NCBI GenBank assembly: GCA_021781115.1
Contig: JAJXXL010000316.1
Coordinates: forward strand, 1 to 45,410
Length of the DNA stretch: 45,410 nt
DNA from: Planctomycetota bacterium
Lineage (GTDB): Bacteria; Planctomycetota; Planctomycetia; Planctomycetales; Planctomycetaceae
Direction: 5' to 3'
Below the pieces are notes generated by a model, which was not told the origin of the DNA, ran no database searches, and was given only the letters and a program-made list of their open reading frames with translations. Shown here piece by piece: positions 35,814 to 44,093 of the stretch. A program made the translations under genes and the position numbers. The stretch's first letter is position 1. Every line of letters begins with the position of its first letter.

Positions 35814-36662
35814 ATGTCGTATTTCATTGACCCGCACGTGCACATGATTTCCCGTGTGACTGACGACTACGAGCGCATGGCCCGCATGGGTTGCGTGGCG
35901 GTCAGCGAGCCGGCGTTTTGGGCCGGGTTCGACCGCGGCTCCGTCGAAAGCTTTCGCGATTATTTCCGGCAGCTCACCGAGTTTGAACCGACGCGGGCGG
36001 CCTGGTCGGGCGTGCAGCATTACACCTGGCTGTGCATTAACGCCAAGGAGGCCGAAAACGTCGCCTTGTCGCGCGAGGTGATTTCGATCATTCCCGAGTT
36101 TCTCGACAAGCCCAACGTGCTGGGGATCGGCGAGATCGGGCTCAACAAAAACACCCGCAACGAGGCGACGATCTTTCGCGAACATTTGCAACTCGCCCTG
36201 AAAACCCGGGAATTGGTACTGATTCATACGCCGCACCTCAAAGATAAATATAAAGGCACGCGAATGATCGTCGACATGTTGCTTGAAGACGAGCGCGTCG
36301 AGCCCCAACGGGTGCTGATTGACCACGTCGAAGAACATACAGTGCGGCTGGCCCGCGACGCCGGCTTCTGGTGCGCCATGACGCTGTACCCGCTGACGAA
36401 ATGCACCCCGGCCCGCGCGGCCGACATCATTGAACAGTACGGCGACGACCAGATCATGGTGAATTCCGCGGGCGATTGGGGGCCGTCGAACCCGGTGGCC
36501 GTTCCTGATTTCATCATGGAATTGCGCAAACGCGGCTACGCCGAATCGAGAATCCGGAAAATTGTTTACGAAAACCCCCTCGAGTTCTTCCGCCAGGCCA
36601 GGAATTTCAAATTTCAGCCCCCCGACACCATACCCGATGGAGAATTGTTGCCGAGCAGGTAA
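35814..36662 (+). CDS. eboB: TatD-family metal-dependent hydrolase, EboB-like
   Basis: The ATG at 35814 follows AAGGAG at nine bases, giving 282 aa. TatD metal ligands are visible: FIDPHVHM (two His), GIGEIGLNK (Glu), LVLIHTPH (His), VLIDHVEE (His) and NSAGDWG (Asp). The opening DPHVHMISRVTDDYERMARM and VSEPAFWAGFD is, from memory, that of the EboB subgroup rather than of the DNase TatD. EboB is encoded with EboA, C, D, E and F in cyanobacteria and some other bacteria, in a cluster tied to export of metabolites. The eboE-like gene at 13.5 kb supports this reading; neither is next to the other ebo genes here. Confidence 0.8.
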   Translation: MSYFIDPHVHMISRVTDDYERMARMGCVAVSEPAFWAGFDRGSVESFRDYFRQLTEFEPTRAAWSGVQHYTWLCINAKEAENVALSREVISIIPEFLDKPNVLGIGEIGLNKNTRNEATIFREHLQLALKTRELVLIHTPHLKDKYKGTRMIVDMLLEDERVEPQRVLIDHVEEHTVRLARDAGFWCAMTLYPLTKCTPARAADIIEQYGDDQIMVNSAGDWGPSNPVAVPDFIMELRKRGYAESRIRKIVYENPLEFFRQARNFKFQPPDTIPDGELLPSR

Positions 36663-36814
36663 GATCTGCGGCCTGCCTGAACACCGCGCCGCAACTTGAG
36701 GAGGTTCGGTGCCGGCCTGCGAATTGGGGACCATGGGGGCGGCACGGCGGGTGAAAACCGGGCGAGCGGCAAGGTTGCCCCGACGAAAAACCGCGTGGAC
36801 TCGATTTTTTTCAC

Positions 36815-36842
36815 TTGCAACAGATGCCGCGCCTGATATATT
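36815..36842 (+). promoter_or_regulatory. Sigma70-type promoter of the tRNA-tuf operon
   Basis: TTGCAA (4/6) and TATATT (5/6) are 16 bp apart, 30 bases before the first tRNA. It probably drives the tRNA cluster and possibly tuf. Confidence 0.6.
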
Positions 36843-36871
36843 GGTCGATTCGATCAATCGGAGATTGGCCC

Positions 36872-36943
36872 GCTAGCGTAGCTCAACGGTAGAGCTCCGG
36901 TTTTGTAAACCGGAGGTTGTGGGTTCGATTCCCACCGCTAGCT
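36872..36943 (+). tRNA. tRNA-Thr(UGU)
   Basis: The sequence folds as a cloverleaf: acceptor GCTAGCG/CGCTAGC, anticodon stem CCGGT/ACCGG around TTTGTAA (anticodon TGT), and T-loop GGTTCGATTCC. CCA is not encoded. Confidence 0.95.
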
Positions 36944-37032
36944 CCCGGGATGTGCATCGGGCGACGTCTTCGCCTTCCCCCCCCGCCAGCGTCAGTGGGA
37001 TATGTGTACGAACGATATGGCGCATCTGACAC

Positions 37033-37114
37033 GGGGGTGTTCCAGAGTGGTCAAATGGACCAGACTGTAAATCTGGTGGCCCTGCCTTCGTAGGTTCGAA
37101 TCCTACCGCCCCCA
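37033..37114 (+). tRNA. tRNA-Tyr(GUA)
   Basis: Acceptor GGGGGTG/CGCCCCC, anticodon stem CCAGA/TCTGG around CTGTAAA (anticodon GTA), a long variable arm (class II, 82 bases) and T-loop AGGTTCGAATCCT. A queuosine acceptor; queF is in the window. CCA is not encoded. Confidence 0.95.
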
Positions 37115-37285
37115 ATGGATTGACTGCCACGGGTATGCTCTGTGGCAGTTTTTCAAAATACGGCACTTTTTTTCAGTTTGGCGGCTCACGGGTGAGCAGC
37201 CGGTCGTCATCACAACATTATTGGAGATTTCGCTGAACGGATTGCGGCAACAAGCCGTTGTCGGCCTTGCAGTTGGCTGTTCGAT

Positions 37286-37356
37286 GCGGGCGTAGCTCAA
37301 TGGTAGAGTTCCAGCCTTCCAAGCTGGCCACGTGGGTTCGATTCCCATCGCCCGCT
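37286..37356 (+). tRNA. tRNA-Gly(UCC)
   Basis: Acceptor GCGGGCG/CGCCCGC, anticodon stem CCAGC/GCTGG around CTTCCAA (anticodon TCC), T-loop GGTTCGATTCC. 71 bases, CCA not encoded. Confidence 0.95.
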
Positions 37357-37493
37357 TTGCCGGAGTCGAGGATTCCGGAAAAAATGAACGACGATTGGTG
37401 AACACGCTGGCAACTTGGGCCGATGTTGGTTATCCTGCTGAGCTTCGGGATGCCTCAGCTTCAGCCGTTGGCGAGCGCCCTTGCAGGCGAGAC

Positions 37494-37566
<73 letters not shown>

Positions 37567-37923
37567 TTTTTGACGCGGCTGGCACAACGTCGCACCGTGA
37601 AACGTCGCATTGTGAAACGTCGCATTGTGAAACGTCGCATTGTGAAACGTAGTACGGTGGTCGGGGTGTCGCACGGGTGTGGCTGCCGGGTTTTGCGTGG
37701 TTTGGGTGAGGATGATCTGCGTCTGATTCGTCAAGTTGGCCCGAAAAGCTGGTTCAGGGAACTGGTTCAGGATTGTCGCCCCGCTGCAGGGAATGCCCGG
37801 GTTCGTTGATTGCGATGCATGGTACCGCCGGGGGCGATTGCTTTCCGTTGCGGGTCAGAATTTTCACGACGGCGAGTCAAGCCGCTCGCATTTAACAGGT
37901 TTTGATTCATTTAGGGAGACAAG
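37567..37923. other. tRNA-Thr to tuf spacer
   Basis: About 360 bp without a credible gene. It holds the 15-bp tandem repeat at 37586-37660. The small ORFs here arise because the repeat unit is a multiple of three and thus stays open. Confidence 0.6.
37586..37660. repeat. 15-bp tandem repeat, five copies
   Basis: The unit AACGTCGCATTGTGA occurs three times perfectly (37601-37645), flanked by a copy with two changes (AACGTCGCACCGTGA) and a degenerate copy (AACGTAGTACGGTGG). It lies between tRNA-Thr(GGU) and tuf. No spacers separate the copies, so it is a minisatellite and not a CRISPR array. Confidence 0.9.
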
Positions 37924-39123
37924 ATGGCTAAGGATGTTTTCGTTCGTACCAAGCCCCACGTCAATGTTGGTACCATCGGTCACATCGATCACGGGAAGAC
38001 CACGCTGACGGCGGCGCTCCTGGCGACGCAATCGGCCAAGGGCATGGCCAAGCTGAAGAGCTACGCCGACATTGCCAAGGGCGGTACCGTGCGCGACGAA
38101 ACCAAAACGGTGACGATCGCGGTCAGTCACGTCGAATATGAATCGGAAAAGCGGCACTACGCCCACATCGACTGCCCCGGCCACGCCGACTATATCAAGA
38201 ACATGATCACGGGCGCCGCCCAGATGGACGGCGCGATCCTTGTCGTTTCTGCCGCCGACGGCCCCATGCCCCAGACGCGCGAGCACATTCTGCTGGCCCG
38301 CCAGGTCGATGTGCCAGCCCTGGTCGTATTTCTGAATAAGTGCGATCTGGTCGACGACGAAGAGTTGCTCGAACTGGTTGAACTTGAAGTCCGCGATCTG
38401 CTGAACAAGTACGGCTTTCCGGGCGACGACATTCCCATTATTCGTGGCAACGCCAAGGCGGCCCTCGAAGGCATGGGCAAGGATCCCAAGGCGGCGCAGT
38501 GCATTTACAACCTGCTCGAAGCGCTGGATAAGCATATTCCCGACCCCGTGCGCATCGTCGACAAGCCCATGATCATGGCCGTCGAAGACGTGTTTTCGAT
38601 CAAGGGTCGCGGTACGGTGGCGACCGGTCGTATCGAGCAGGGCATCGTGCACGTCGGCGACAAGCTCGAAGTTGTCGGCTTGAAGCCGACGCGCGACACG
38701 GTTTGCACCGGCGTCGAAATGTTCAATAAGACCCTCGAACAGGGCGAGGCCGGCGACAACGTCGGGCTGTTGCTCCGCGGGATCGAACGCGAAGACATCG
38801 AACGCGGCCAGGTCTTGTGCAAGCCCGGCGCCATCAAGCCGCACACCAAGTTCCTGGGTGAAGTGTACGTGCTCAGCAAGGAAGAAGGCGGGCGGCATAC
38901 GCCGTTTTTCAGCGGCTATCGCCCGCAGTTTTATTTCCGAACGACAGACGTGACCGGTACGACGAAACTCATGGGCGGCGCCGACATGTGCATGCCCGGC
39001 GATAACGTCAGTCTGGAGGTCGAGTTGGGCCAGCCGATCGCCATGCACGACGGCAGCCGCTTCGCTATTCGCGAAGGTGGCAAGACCGTCGGGTCGGGCG
39101 TCGTGACGAAGGTGCTTGAGTAG
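37924..39123 (+). CDS. tuf: Elongation factor Tu
   Basis: EF-Tu carries aminoacyl-tRNA to the ribosome in a GTP-dependent manner. The 399-aa product starts with [16 protein letters not shown] behind GGGAG. G-domain motifs are GHIDHGKTT (P-loop), DCPGHADY and NKCD. Domains 2 and 3 are standard ([47 protein letters not shown]). Switch I is unusual: the nearly universal RGITI is KTVTI here (residues 61-65), although the Mg-binding Thr is kept. From memory other planctomycete EF-Tu sequences have the same change. The gene follows four tRNA genes and precedes a terminator-like hairpin and rpmG. Confidence 0.98.
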   Translation: MAKDVFVRTKPHVNVGTIGHIDHGKTTLTAALLATQSAKGMAKLKSYADIAKGGTVRDETKTVTIAVSHVEYESEKRHYAHIDCPGHADYIKNMITGAAQMDGAILVVSAADGPMPQTREHILLARQVDVPALVVFLNKCDLVDDEELLELVELEVRDLLNKYGFPGDDIPIIRGNAKAALEGMGKDPKAAQCIYNLLEALDKHIPDPVRIVDKPMIMAVEDVFSIKGRGTVATGRIEQGIVHVGDKLEVVGLKPTRDTVCTGVEMFNKTLEQGEAGDNVGLLLRGIEREDIERGQVLCKPGAIKPHTKFLGEVYVLSKEEGGRHTPFFSGYRPQFYFRTTDVTGTTKLMGGADMCMPGDNVSLEVELGQPIAMHDGSRFAIREGGKTVGSGVVTKVLE

Positions 39124-39212
39124 CCGCTGTTTCGTGAGCCTGGCCGCGCGGTGCCGGTTTGCTATCGGGTTCGCGGTGCGGCATGGTTGACGGTTCAATT
39201 TTCATGGTGTTT

Positions 39213-39256
39213 CACCTCCCGCCCTCTGGTTCAAGGGGGTGGGAGTGTGCCTTTTT
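39213..39256 (+). terminator. Intrinsic terminator-like hairpin between tuf and rpmG
   Basis: CAC-CTCCCGCCCT pairs with the GGGGTGGGAG-T-GTG strand (13 pairs including two G-T wobbles and one bulged T) and is followed by CC and TTTTT. It would end or reduce the tRNA-tuf transcript; rpmG starts 17 bp later, so it may be an attenuator. Confidence 0.6.
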
Positions 39257-39272
39257 CAACTGAGGTGGTGCG

Positions 39273-39428
39273 ATGGCCCGCGAATATGTCTGGCTGGAAT
39301 GCACGGAATCGGGTCAGAGGAATTATCGTACGTCCAAGGAAACCCGCGGCACGGAACGGCTGGAACTGAAAAAATACTGCCCCAAGCTCCGCCGCCACAC
39401 CTTGCACAAGGAATCGCGGAAGAAGTAA
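39273..39428 (+). CDS. rpmG: 50S ribosomal protein L33
   Basis: This 51-aa gene is too short for the ORF track. Its product [20 protein letters not shown]...[20 protein letters not shown] matches L33: the TxxxxxNYxTxKN-like middle, [15 protein letters not shown] and a basic end. Only two of the four cysteines of zinc-binding L33 remain (C10, C36), so it is probably a C-minus form. The order tuf-rpmG-tRNA-Trp-secE-nusG supports the call. Confidence 0.93.
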   Translation: MAREYVWLECTESGQRNYRTSKETRGTERLELKKYCPKLRRHTLHKESRKK

Positions 39429-39610
39429 ACCGCCGTGTGTGCGTGGCGGCCGAATGCCGTGCTGGCCGCGTGCACGCGGTCGTTTGTTCGTCGCTTCGCC
39501 GTCAGCACAGGCTGGCGGGGCGACGCTCAGGCGGCATGACAGTCGCCTGGGCAGGTGCAATGGTTTCGGTCAGGTTCAGGTGATCTCCGCGCCCGCGGGA
39601 AATTTGGCTT

Positions 39611-39682
39611 ACGGGCGTAGCTCAATGGCAGAGCATCGGATTCCAAATCCGACGGTTGGGGGTTCGAGTCCCTCCGCCCGTG
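39611..39682 (+). tRNA. tRNA-Trp(CCA)
   Basis: Acceptor ACGGGCG/CGCCCGT, anticodon stem TCGGA/TCCGA around TTCCAAA (anticodon CCA), T-loop GGTTCGAGTCC. Located between rpmG and secE, a common bacterial position. Confidence 0.95.
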
Positions 39683-39730
39683 CTTGTTGTTCACGATGAG
39701 GCGGTGGTCTCGTCACAGGGACGGAGATGT

Positions 39731-40165
39731 ATGGCGAAAACTGAAAATCTTTCGTTTTGGGGAGAGCTTTCGGCTCTCAGCGTCTACAAGCGCAGCCAGG
39801 GACGGATGACCCGGCAGATTACTGCCGTGGCAATTGGCGGGGTTATTTGCATCGGCGCGTACACGCTGTCGCAATCGCTGCTGATGAATTTTACCAGGCC
39901 CGTGCAGTTCGGCTTGCCGGTCTCGCTGGCGGTTGTCGGCGCCTGGTTTGCGTTCCGGCTGGTGAACTACCCCCGGTTCGCCGAATTTCTGATTGCTGTC
40001 GAAGCCGAGATGAACAAGGTTTCGTGGGCCAGCCGCGCCGAATTGATCCGGGCGACGCTGGTCGTGCTCTTCACGATGTTCTTCCTGGGTTTCGTATTGT
40101 ATCTTTACGATTTTTTGTGGATGCGGCTGCTGTCGCTCATCGGCGTGTTGCAAATCGGCGAGTGA
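39731..40165 (+). CDS. secE: Preprotein translocase subunit SecE, with N-terminal extension
   Basis: The ATG at 39731 ([13 protein letters not shown]) is chosen over the track start at 39656, which falls within the tRNA-Trp gene. The 144-aa product ends with the SecE core: the amphipathic [20 protein letters not shown] and the transmembrane helix [17 protein letters not shown]. Unlike the minimal single-helix SecE (about 60-65 aa), it has two further hydrophobic helices before ([18 protein letters not shown] and [19 protein letters not shown]), a three-helix form as in E. coli. SecE clamps SecY in the protein-export channel. Confidence 0.92.
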   Translation: MAKTENLSFWGELSALSVYKRSQGRMTRQITAVAIGGVICIGAYTLSQSLLMNFTRPVQFGLPVSLAVVGAWFAFRLVNYPRFAEFLIAVEAEMNKVSWASRAELIRATLVVLFTMFFLGFVLYLYDFLWMRLLSLIGVLQIGE

Positions 40166-40301
40166 CGCCAGTTATTTTGCTGCTGGCCCGAACGCCCGGC
40201 CCGTCGCCGGCATTGCCGTGGCCGTAATCGCTGCGGCCGGCCCGTTTTCACCAGTGCGGCGAATGTTGAATTGCGGTTCAAGCTTCCCGGAGACCGCAGG
40301 A

Positions 40302-40895
40302 ATGATGTCCATGACCTCCGATACCGGACCACTCGGCGCTCCCTCGACCGGCGATGAGCCGATGTTGTGGTACGTCCTCAAGGTACAAAGCAACCGCGAG
40401 CGCACGATTCGCGACAATATTCTGCGGCGGGTCAAGCGCGACGGGCTGACCCGGTTTTTTGGCGACGTGATCATTCCCACCGAAAAAGTGGCCGAGACGA
40501 AAAACGGCAAGAAGCGCGTGACGGAACGCAAGCTGTACCCCGGCTACATCATGGTGCACATGGTGCTGAACGAAGACACCTGGTACCTGGTGCGCGATAC
40601 AACGGGTGTGGGCGACTTTACCGGCGCCGCCGGCAAGCCGATTCCCATGCGCGACGACGAAATCAAGAAAATGCTCGGCCAGGAAGAAACCGCGAAGGCC
40701 GAGGCGGTGCAGCCGAAGATCAAGATCGACTTCGTTCCCGGCGACACGGTCAAAATCAAGGATGGCACGTTTGAAAGCTTTGAAGGCACGGTCGATTCGA
40801 TTGACGAGGCCAACGGCCGCGTCACAGTGCTGATCGAGATTTTCGGCCGGTCGACACCGGTCGAACTGGAATATTGGCAAGTGGAAACAGTCTGA
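40302..40895 (+). CDS. nusG: Transcription termination/antitermination protein NusG
   Basis: The 197-aa product has the NGN domain ([49 protein letters not shown]) and a C-terminal KOW domain ([19 protein letters not shown]). Three ATG codons (40302, 40305, 40311) are possible; GGAG lies nine bases before 40302, which I use. NusG couples RNA polymerase to the ribosome and to Rho. The gene lies between secE and rplK. Confidence 0.95.
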   Translation: MMSMTSDTGPLGAPSTGDEPMLWYVLKVQSNRERTIRDNILRRVKRDGLTRFFGDVIIPTEKVAETKNGKKRVTERKLYPGYIMVHMVLNEDTWYLVRDTTGVGDFTGAAGKPIPMRDDEIKKMLGQEETAKAEAVQPKIKIDFVPGDTVKIKDGTFESFEGTVDSIDEANGRVTVLIEIFGRSTPVELEYWQVETV

Positions 40896-40968
40896 CAAGG
40901 ACTGGCGTTCGCTGCGGCACGGGTCGCGGCGGTTCCACCGCTTTTTTGCACGACAACAAGACAAGATC

Positions 40969-41394
40969 ATGGCCAAACAGGTAGTTACGCAAGTCAAGAT
41001 TCAGGTCACGGGCGGGCAGGCCACTCCGGCACCCCCCGTCGGCACCGCGCTCGGTCCGCATGGTGTGAACATCGGCCAGTTCGTGATGCAGTTCAATGAC
41101 CGCACGAAAGACATGAAAGGCACGACGATTCCCGTCGTGATCACGATCTATAACGATCGTTCCTTTGAATTCATCACGAAGAGTCCGCCGGCCGCGGTGC
41201 TGCTTAAGCAAGCGGCGCAGCTCGCCAAAGGGTCAAGCAACCCCAAGGCGCAAAAGGTGGGCAAGGTGACTAAAGCCCAGGTTCTGGAAATCGCCAAAAC
41301 GAAATTCAAGGATCTGAACTCGTCGTCTCTTGAACAGGCGTCGCGCGTGATCGCCGGAACGGCCCGGAGCATGGGCTTGGAAGTGATCGACTGA
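40969..41394 (+). CDS. rplK: 50S ribosomal protein L11
   Basis: The 141-aa product has the L11 N-domain ([37 protein letters not shown]) and the RNA-binding C-domain ([17 protein letters not shown]), the normal length. L11 is part of the GTPase-associated centre. It precedes rplA. Confidence 0.97.
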   Translation: MAKQVVTQVKIQVTGGQATPAPPVGTALGPHGVNIGQFVMQFNDRTKDMKGTTIPVVITIYNDRSFEFITKSPPAAVLLKQAAQLAKGSSNPKAQKVGKVTKAQVLEIAKTKFKDLNSSSLEQASRVIAGTARSMGLEVID

Positions 41395-41508
41395 CCCCGC
41401 AGTTTTTGACGAAACGGCAATGAACCTTGCCGGTACGGTTGAGAGTCGGCGGCGGACTGTGTAATCTATTGGCTTGGGGCGGCGTAACCTTATTGGAACA
41501 GGTTGGGC

Positions 41509-42213
41509 ATGGCGCGACATTCAAAGCGATACAGACACTTGTCGGAACAATTAGCAAACGTCGGCGTCGTCGATATGCCGACGGCGGTCGCGAAGCTCAA
41601 ATCACTTGAGCCTTCGTTGCCGAAGACGATCCGTAAATGCCGCTTCGACCAAAGTGTTGAAATGGCGATTCGGCTGGGCGTTGACACGAAGCAGGCCGAC
41701 CAGATGGTGCGCGGCTCGATCGTGTTGCCCCACGGTATCGGCAAGTCGAAGAAGGTGCTTGTGTTTGCCCAGGGCGAAAACGCGATTGCCGCCCAGAATG
41801 CGGGGGCCGATTACGTCGGCGGCGCCGATCTGGCCGAGAAGATCAAAGCCGGCTGGACCGACTTCGAAGCCGCCATTGCCACGCCCGACATGATGGGCGT
41901 CGTGGGGCCGCTTGGCCGGGTGCTTGGTCCGCGTGGCCTGATGCCCTCGCCCCGAGCCGGAACAGTCACCCAGGATGTCGCCAACACGGTTCGCGAATAC
42001 AAGGCGGGCAAGGTCGAATTTCGGGCCGACGCCGGCGGGATCGTGCACTGCGTGATTGGCAAGCTTTCGTTTAGCGACGGGCAACTGGCGGAAAACGCCG
42101 AGGCGCTGATGCGGTTTATCCGCTCCTTGAAACCCGCTTCGTCGAAGGGTGTGTTCATTCGCAGCCTGACGATTTCGGCCACGTTCAGCCCGGGAATTGG
42201 CATTGCCGTCTAG
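41509..42213 (+). CDS. rplA: 50S ribosomal protein L1
   Basis: I use the ATG at 41509 ([15 protein letters not shown]) rather than the TTG two codons upstream in the track. The 234-aa product has [57 protein letters not shown] (the signature) and VKPxSSKGVFI-like end. L1 forms the ribosome stalk on the E-site side and often represses its own operon. Confidence 0.97.
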   Translation: MARHSKRYRHLSEQLANVGVVDMPTAVAKLKSLEPSLPKTIRKCRFDQSVEMAIRLGVDTKQADQMVRGSIVLPHGIGKSKKVLVFAQGENAIAAQNAGADYVGGADLAEKIKAGWTDFEAAIATPDMMGVVGPLGRVLGPRGLMPSPRAGTVTQDVANTVREYKAGKVEFRADAGGIVHCVIGKLSFSDGQLAENAEALMRFIRSLKPASSKGVFIRSLTISATFSPGIGIAV

Positions 42214-42230
42214 TTGCCGGCTGTGCCGCC

Positions 42231-42256
42231 CACCTGCGGCCAGGTGTTGGTGTTTT
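42231..42256 (+). terminator. Terminator-like hairpin after rplA
   Basis: CACCTG-CGGC-CAGGTG is a perfect 6-bp stem with a 4-base loop, followed by TTGGTGTTTT, starting 18 bp after the rplA stop. The stem is short and the T-run weak. It may partially attenuate before rplJL. Confidence 0.4.
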
Positions 42257-42399
42257 GCGAAAACGAGCAGCGTTTGGCTGAAGCAGGAAGTTGCGGCCCC
42301 GGCAAGTTGGTGAGCCGCGTCTACGAGTTGTGTTGATTAATCTGCCCGCAGTGCTTCGGCGCCACGGCTGCCTTTGTGTTCTGTTCTGAGTCAGATCAA

Positions 42400-42942
42400 A
42401 TGAGTAAATTCGTCAAGGACATGATCATCGGTGAATTCCAGCGGCGCATTGGCGATTGCCGCGATTTCCTGATCGTCAATCCTTCGCGTCTCGACGCCGT
42501 GTCAAGCAATACGATGCGCGTCAAGCTGCGCGGGCAGAACATTTCGATGTTGATGATCAAGAACACGCTGATTCGCAAGGCGCTGCGCGATACGGGCCTG
42601 AATTCGGTCGATCGGCTGTTGTGCGGGCCGTCAGCCCTGGTCTGGGGCGGGCCTGACATTGTGGCCCTGTCGAAAGAAATCGCGAAGTGGGCCAAGCAGT
42701 TGAAGTTGCTCGAGATCAAGGGCGGTGTCGTCGACGGTGAGGCGGTTGGCCCCGCTGAAGTCGAGGCAATCAGCAACGGCCCCAGCCGCGAAGAACTGAT
42801 CGGCCAGATTGTCACGCTCATGCTCAGCCCGGGGGCCCGGCTTGCCGGCGCCCTGCTTGCCCCGGGTGGCAGCCTTGCCAGCCAGATTCAGTCGATTGCC
42901 GAGAAAGAACCCGACGCCCCTGCCGGCGAGGCAGCGACCTAA
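42400..42942 (+). CDS. rplJ: 50S ribosomal protein L10
   Basis: The ATG at 42400 (MSKFVKDMIIGEF) gives 180 aa, the normal length. The family features are RVKLRGQNISMLMIKNTLIRKAL and LCGPSALVWG near the middle; the C-terminal helix that binds L7/L12 dimers follows (ASQIQSIAEKEPD). It forms the stalk base with L11. A 186-bp leader precedes it; I could not identify a conserved L10 leader fold in it. Confidence 0.95.
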   Translation: MSKFVKDMIIGEFQRRIGDCRDFLIVNPSRLDAVSSNTMRVKLRGQNISMLMIKNTLIRKALRDTGLNSVDRLLCGPSALVWGGPDIVALSKEIAKWAKQLKLLEIKGGVVDGEAVGPAEVEAISNGPSREELIGQIVTLMLSPGARLAGALLAPGGSLASQIQSIAEKEPDAPAGEAAT

Positions 42943-43097
42943 TTCGCTGCTGTCCGGTGTGCCCTGGGGGGTAAGGGCGCGGTATGAAATTCGCCGCCCG
43001 CCGCAGAACACCTTGGATTTCCGTCCATACCGTTGCGACCGCACAGTTTCGCCTATAGTTTTTTTGAAAGTGCCACCAGAAAGGGAGAAAGCCGACG

Positions 43098-43499
43098 ATG
43101 TCTACCACCGCCGAATTCGATCAAATGACCAAAGACCTGGGAGACAAAATCGTTTCCCTGACCCTGCTGCAGGCGCGATCGGTCGCTGATTATCTGGAAC
43201 AGGTGCATGGCATCAAGCCGGCCAGCGGCGGCGTGGTTGTCGCTGCGGCGGCCGGTGGCGCAGCGCCTGCTGCGGCCGCCGTTGAAAAGACCGAGTTCGA
43301 CGTGATTCTGACGGGATTCGGCGAAAACAAGATTCCGGTGATCAAGGTCGTTCGGGCTGCAACCGGGTTGGGGCTGAAGGAAGCGAAAGACTTGGTCGAA
43401 GCGGCTCCCAAGCCGATCAAGACCGGAATCTCGAAGGACGACGCTGCCAAGCTCAAGGCCGAAATCGAAGCGGCGGGCGGCAAAGCAGACGTGAAGTAA
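43098..43499 (+). CDS. rplL: 50S ribosomal protein L7/L12
   Basis: The 133-aa product has the N-terminal dimerisation domain, an Ala-rich hinge ([19 protein letters not shown]) and the C-terminal factor-binding domain ([39 protein letters not shown]). AGAAAGGGAG precedes the start. It is the multicopy stalk protein that recruits GTPase factors such as EF-Tu. Confidence 0.97.
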   Translation: MSTTAEFDQMTKDLGDKIVSLTLLQARSVADYLEQVHGIKPASGGVVVAAAAGGAAPAAAAVEKTEFDVILTGFGENKIPVIKVVRAATGLGLKEAKDLVEAAPKPIKTGISKDDAAKLKAEIEAAGGKADVK

Positions 43500-44093
43500 C
43501 GGTGTTGCCCCCGCACGCCTCGCCTGTCGTCAGGCAGTAGAGATCGTGCGGGCGCGGCCGGGGGGTGTTCGCTGCATGGCGGAGCACGCCCCTGCCGCTG
43601 GCCGGTTCAACCTGCAAGATTCCGCCGGCTGTCGTTTGCCGTGTGCGGTGTAAATCGTTGGGAAGTCCATCGGTGGTGGAGCCTCGAATGCGGCGATCGG
43701 CCTGTGCCGCAGTTTGTGGTTTCCGTGTTGAGGACGAATCAAGATTGCACGACGCTGCGTGGTTTTGGTGCACCGCAAGACGCCGCCGGTTCGGCTCTGT
43801 GCTCGTTGCCCGCTTCGAGGGCGGCGCTGGTGCACAGTCAGCCGGGGTTTCCGGGTGTTGCACGCGGCCGGTCGTTTTATCCTGGCCGTTGCGGCTACCC
43901 GCCGGACGGAACCGATCGGGTGCGAAGACCTTGACAACGCGAAGACCCCCGTTTAGCGCAGCGACCGGCTTCTGGCGGGCCGGTGTTGGCTGTGTGCCTG
44001 GCCTGGGGCGGGTGGGTCTGCTTCACAGACAAGCTTTCGCCGGCTGCGTTCCCGCCCCCCTTCCGGCCTCGTTTACCTGACAGAGAGCGAAGT
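43500..44093. other. Long rplL-rpoB spacer
   Basis: 594 bp without a credible gene. ORFs on both strands (171 aa +, 135 and 136 aa -) have random-looking, Arg/Cys/Pro-rich translations. It contains the hairpin at 43510-43552. Confidence 0.6.
43510..43552 (+). other. Two-tier RNA hairpin just after rplL
   Basis: An outer 8-bp perfect stem (CCCGCACG / CGTGCGGG) encloses an inner 5-bp hairpin (GCCTG-TCGT-CAGGC). It begins 11 bp after the rplL stop and has no T-run. E. coli has an attenuator and an RNase III site in the same place, so a processing or attenuation role is plausible. Confidence 0.55.

Noticed and set aside
37586-37660. CRISPR-like array
   Set aside because: The copies are only 15 bp and directly abut without spacers, and no cas genes are present.
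37864-39198. 444-aa minus-strand ORF antisense to tuf
   Set aside because: Its length comes from the codon bias of tuf; the His/Arg-rich translation has no motifs.
42214-42399. L10-type ribosomal leader upstream of rplJ
   Set aside because: The leader length is suitable, but by eye I could not identify the conserved fold, so only the hairpin at its start is reported.
43565-44080. 171-aa plus-strand ORF between rplL and rpoB
   Set aside because: Cys/Arg/Pro-rich, motif-free translation with no ribosome-binding site; equally long ORFs lie on the opposite strand.
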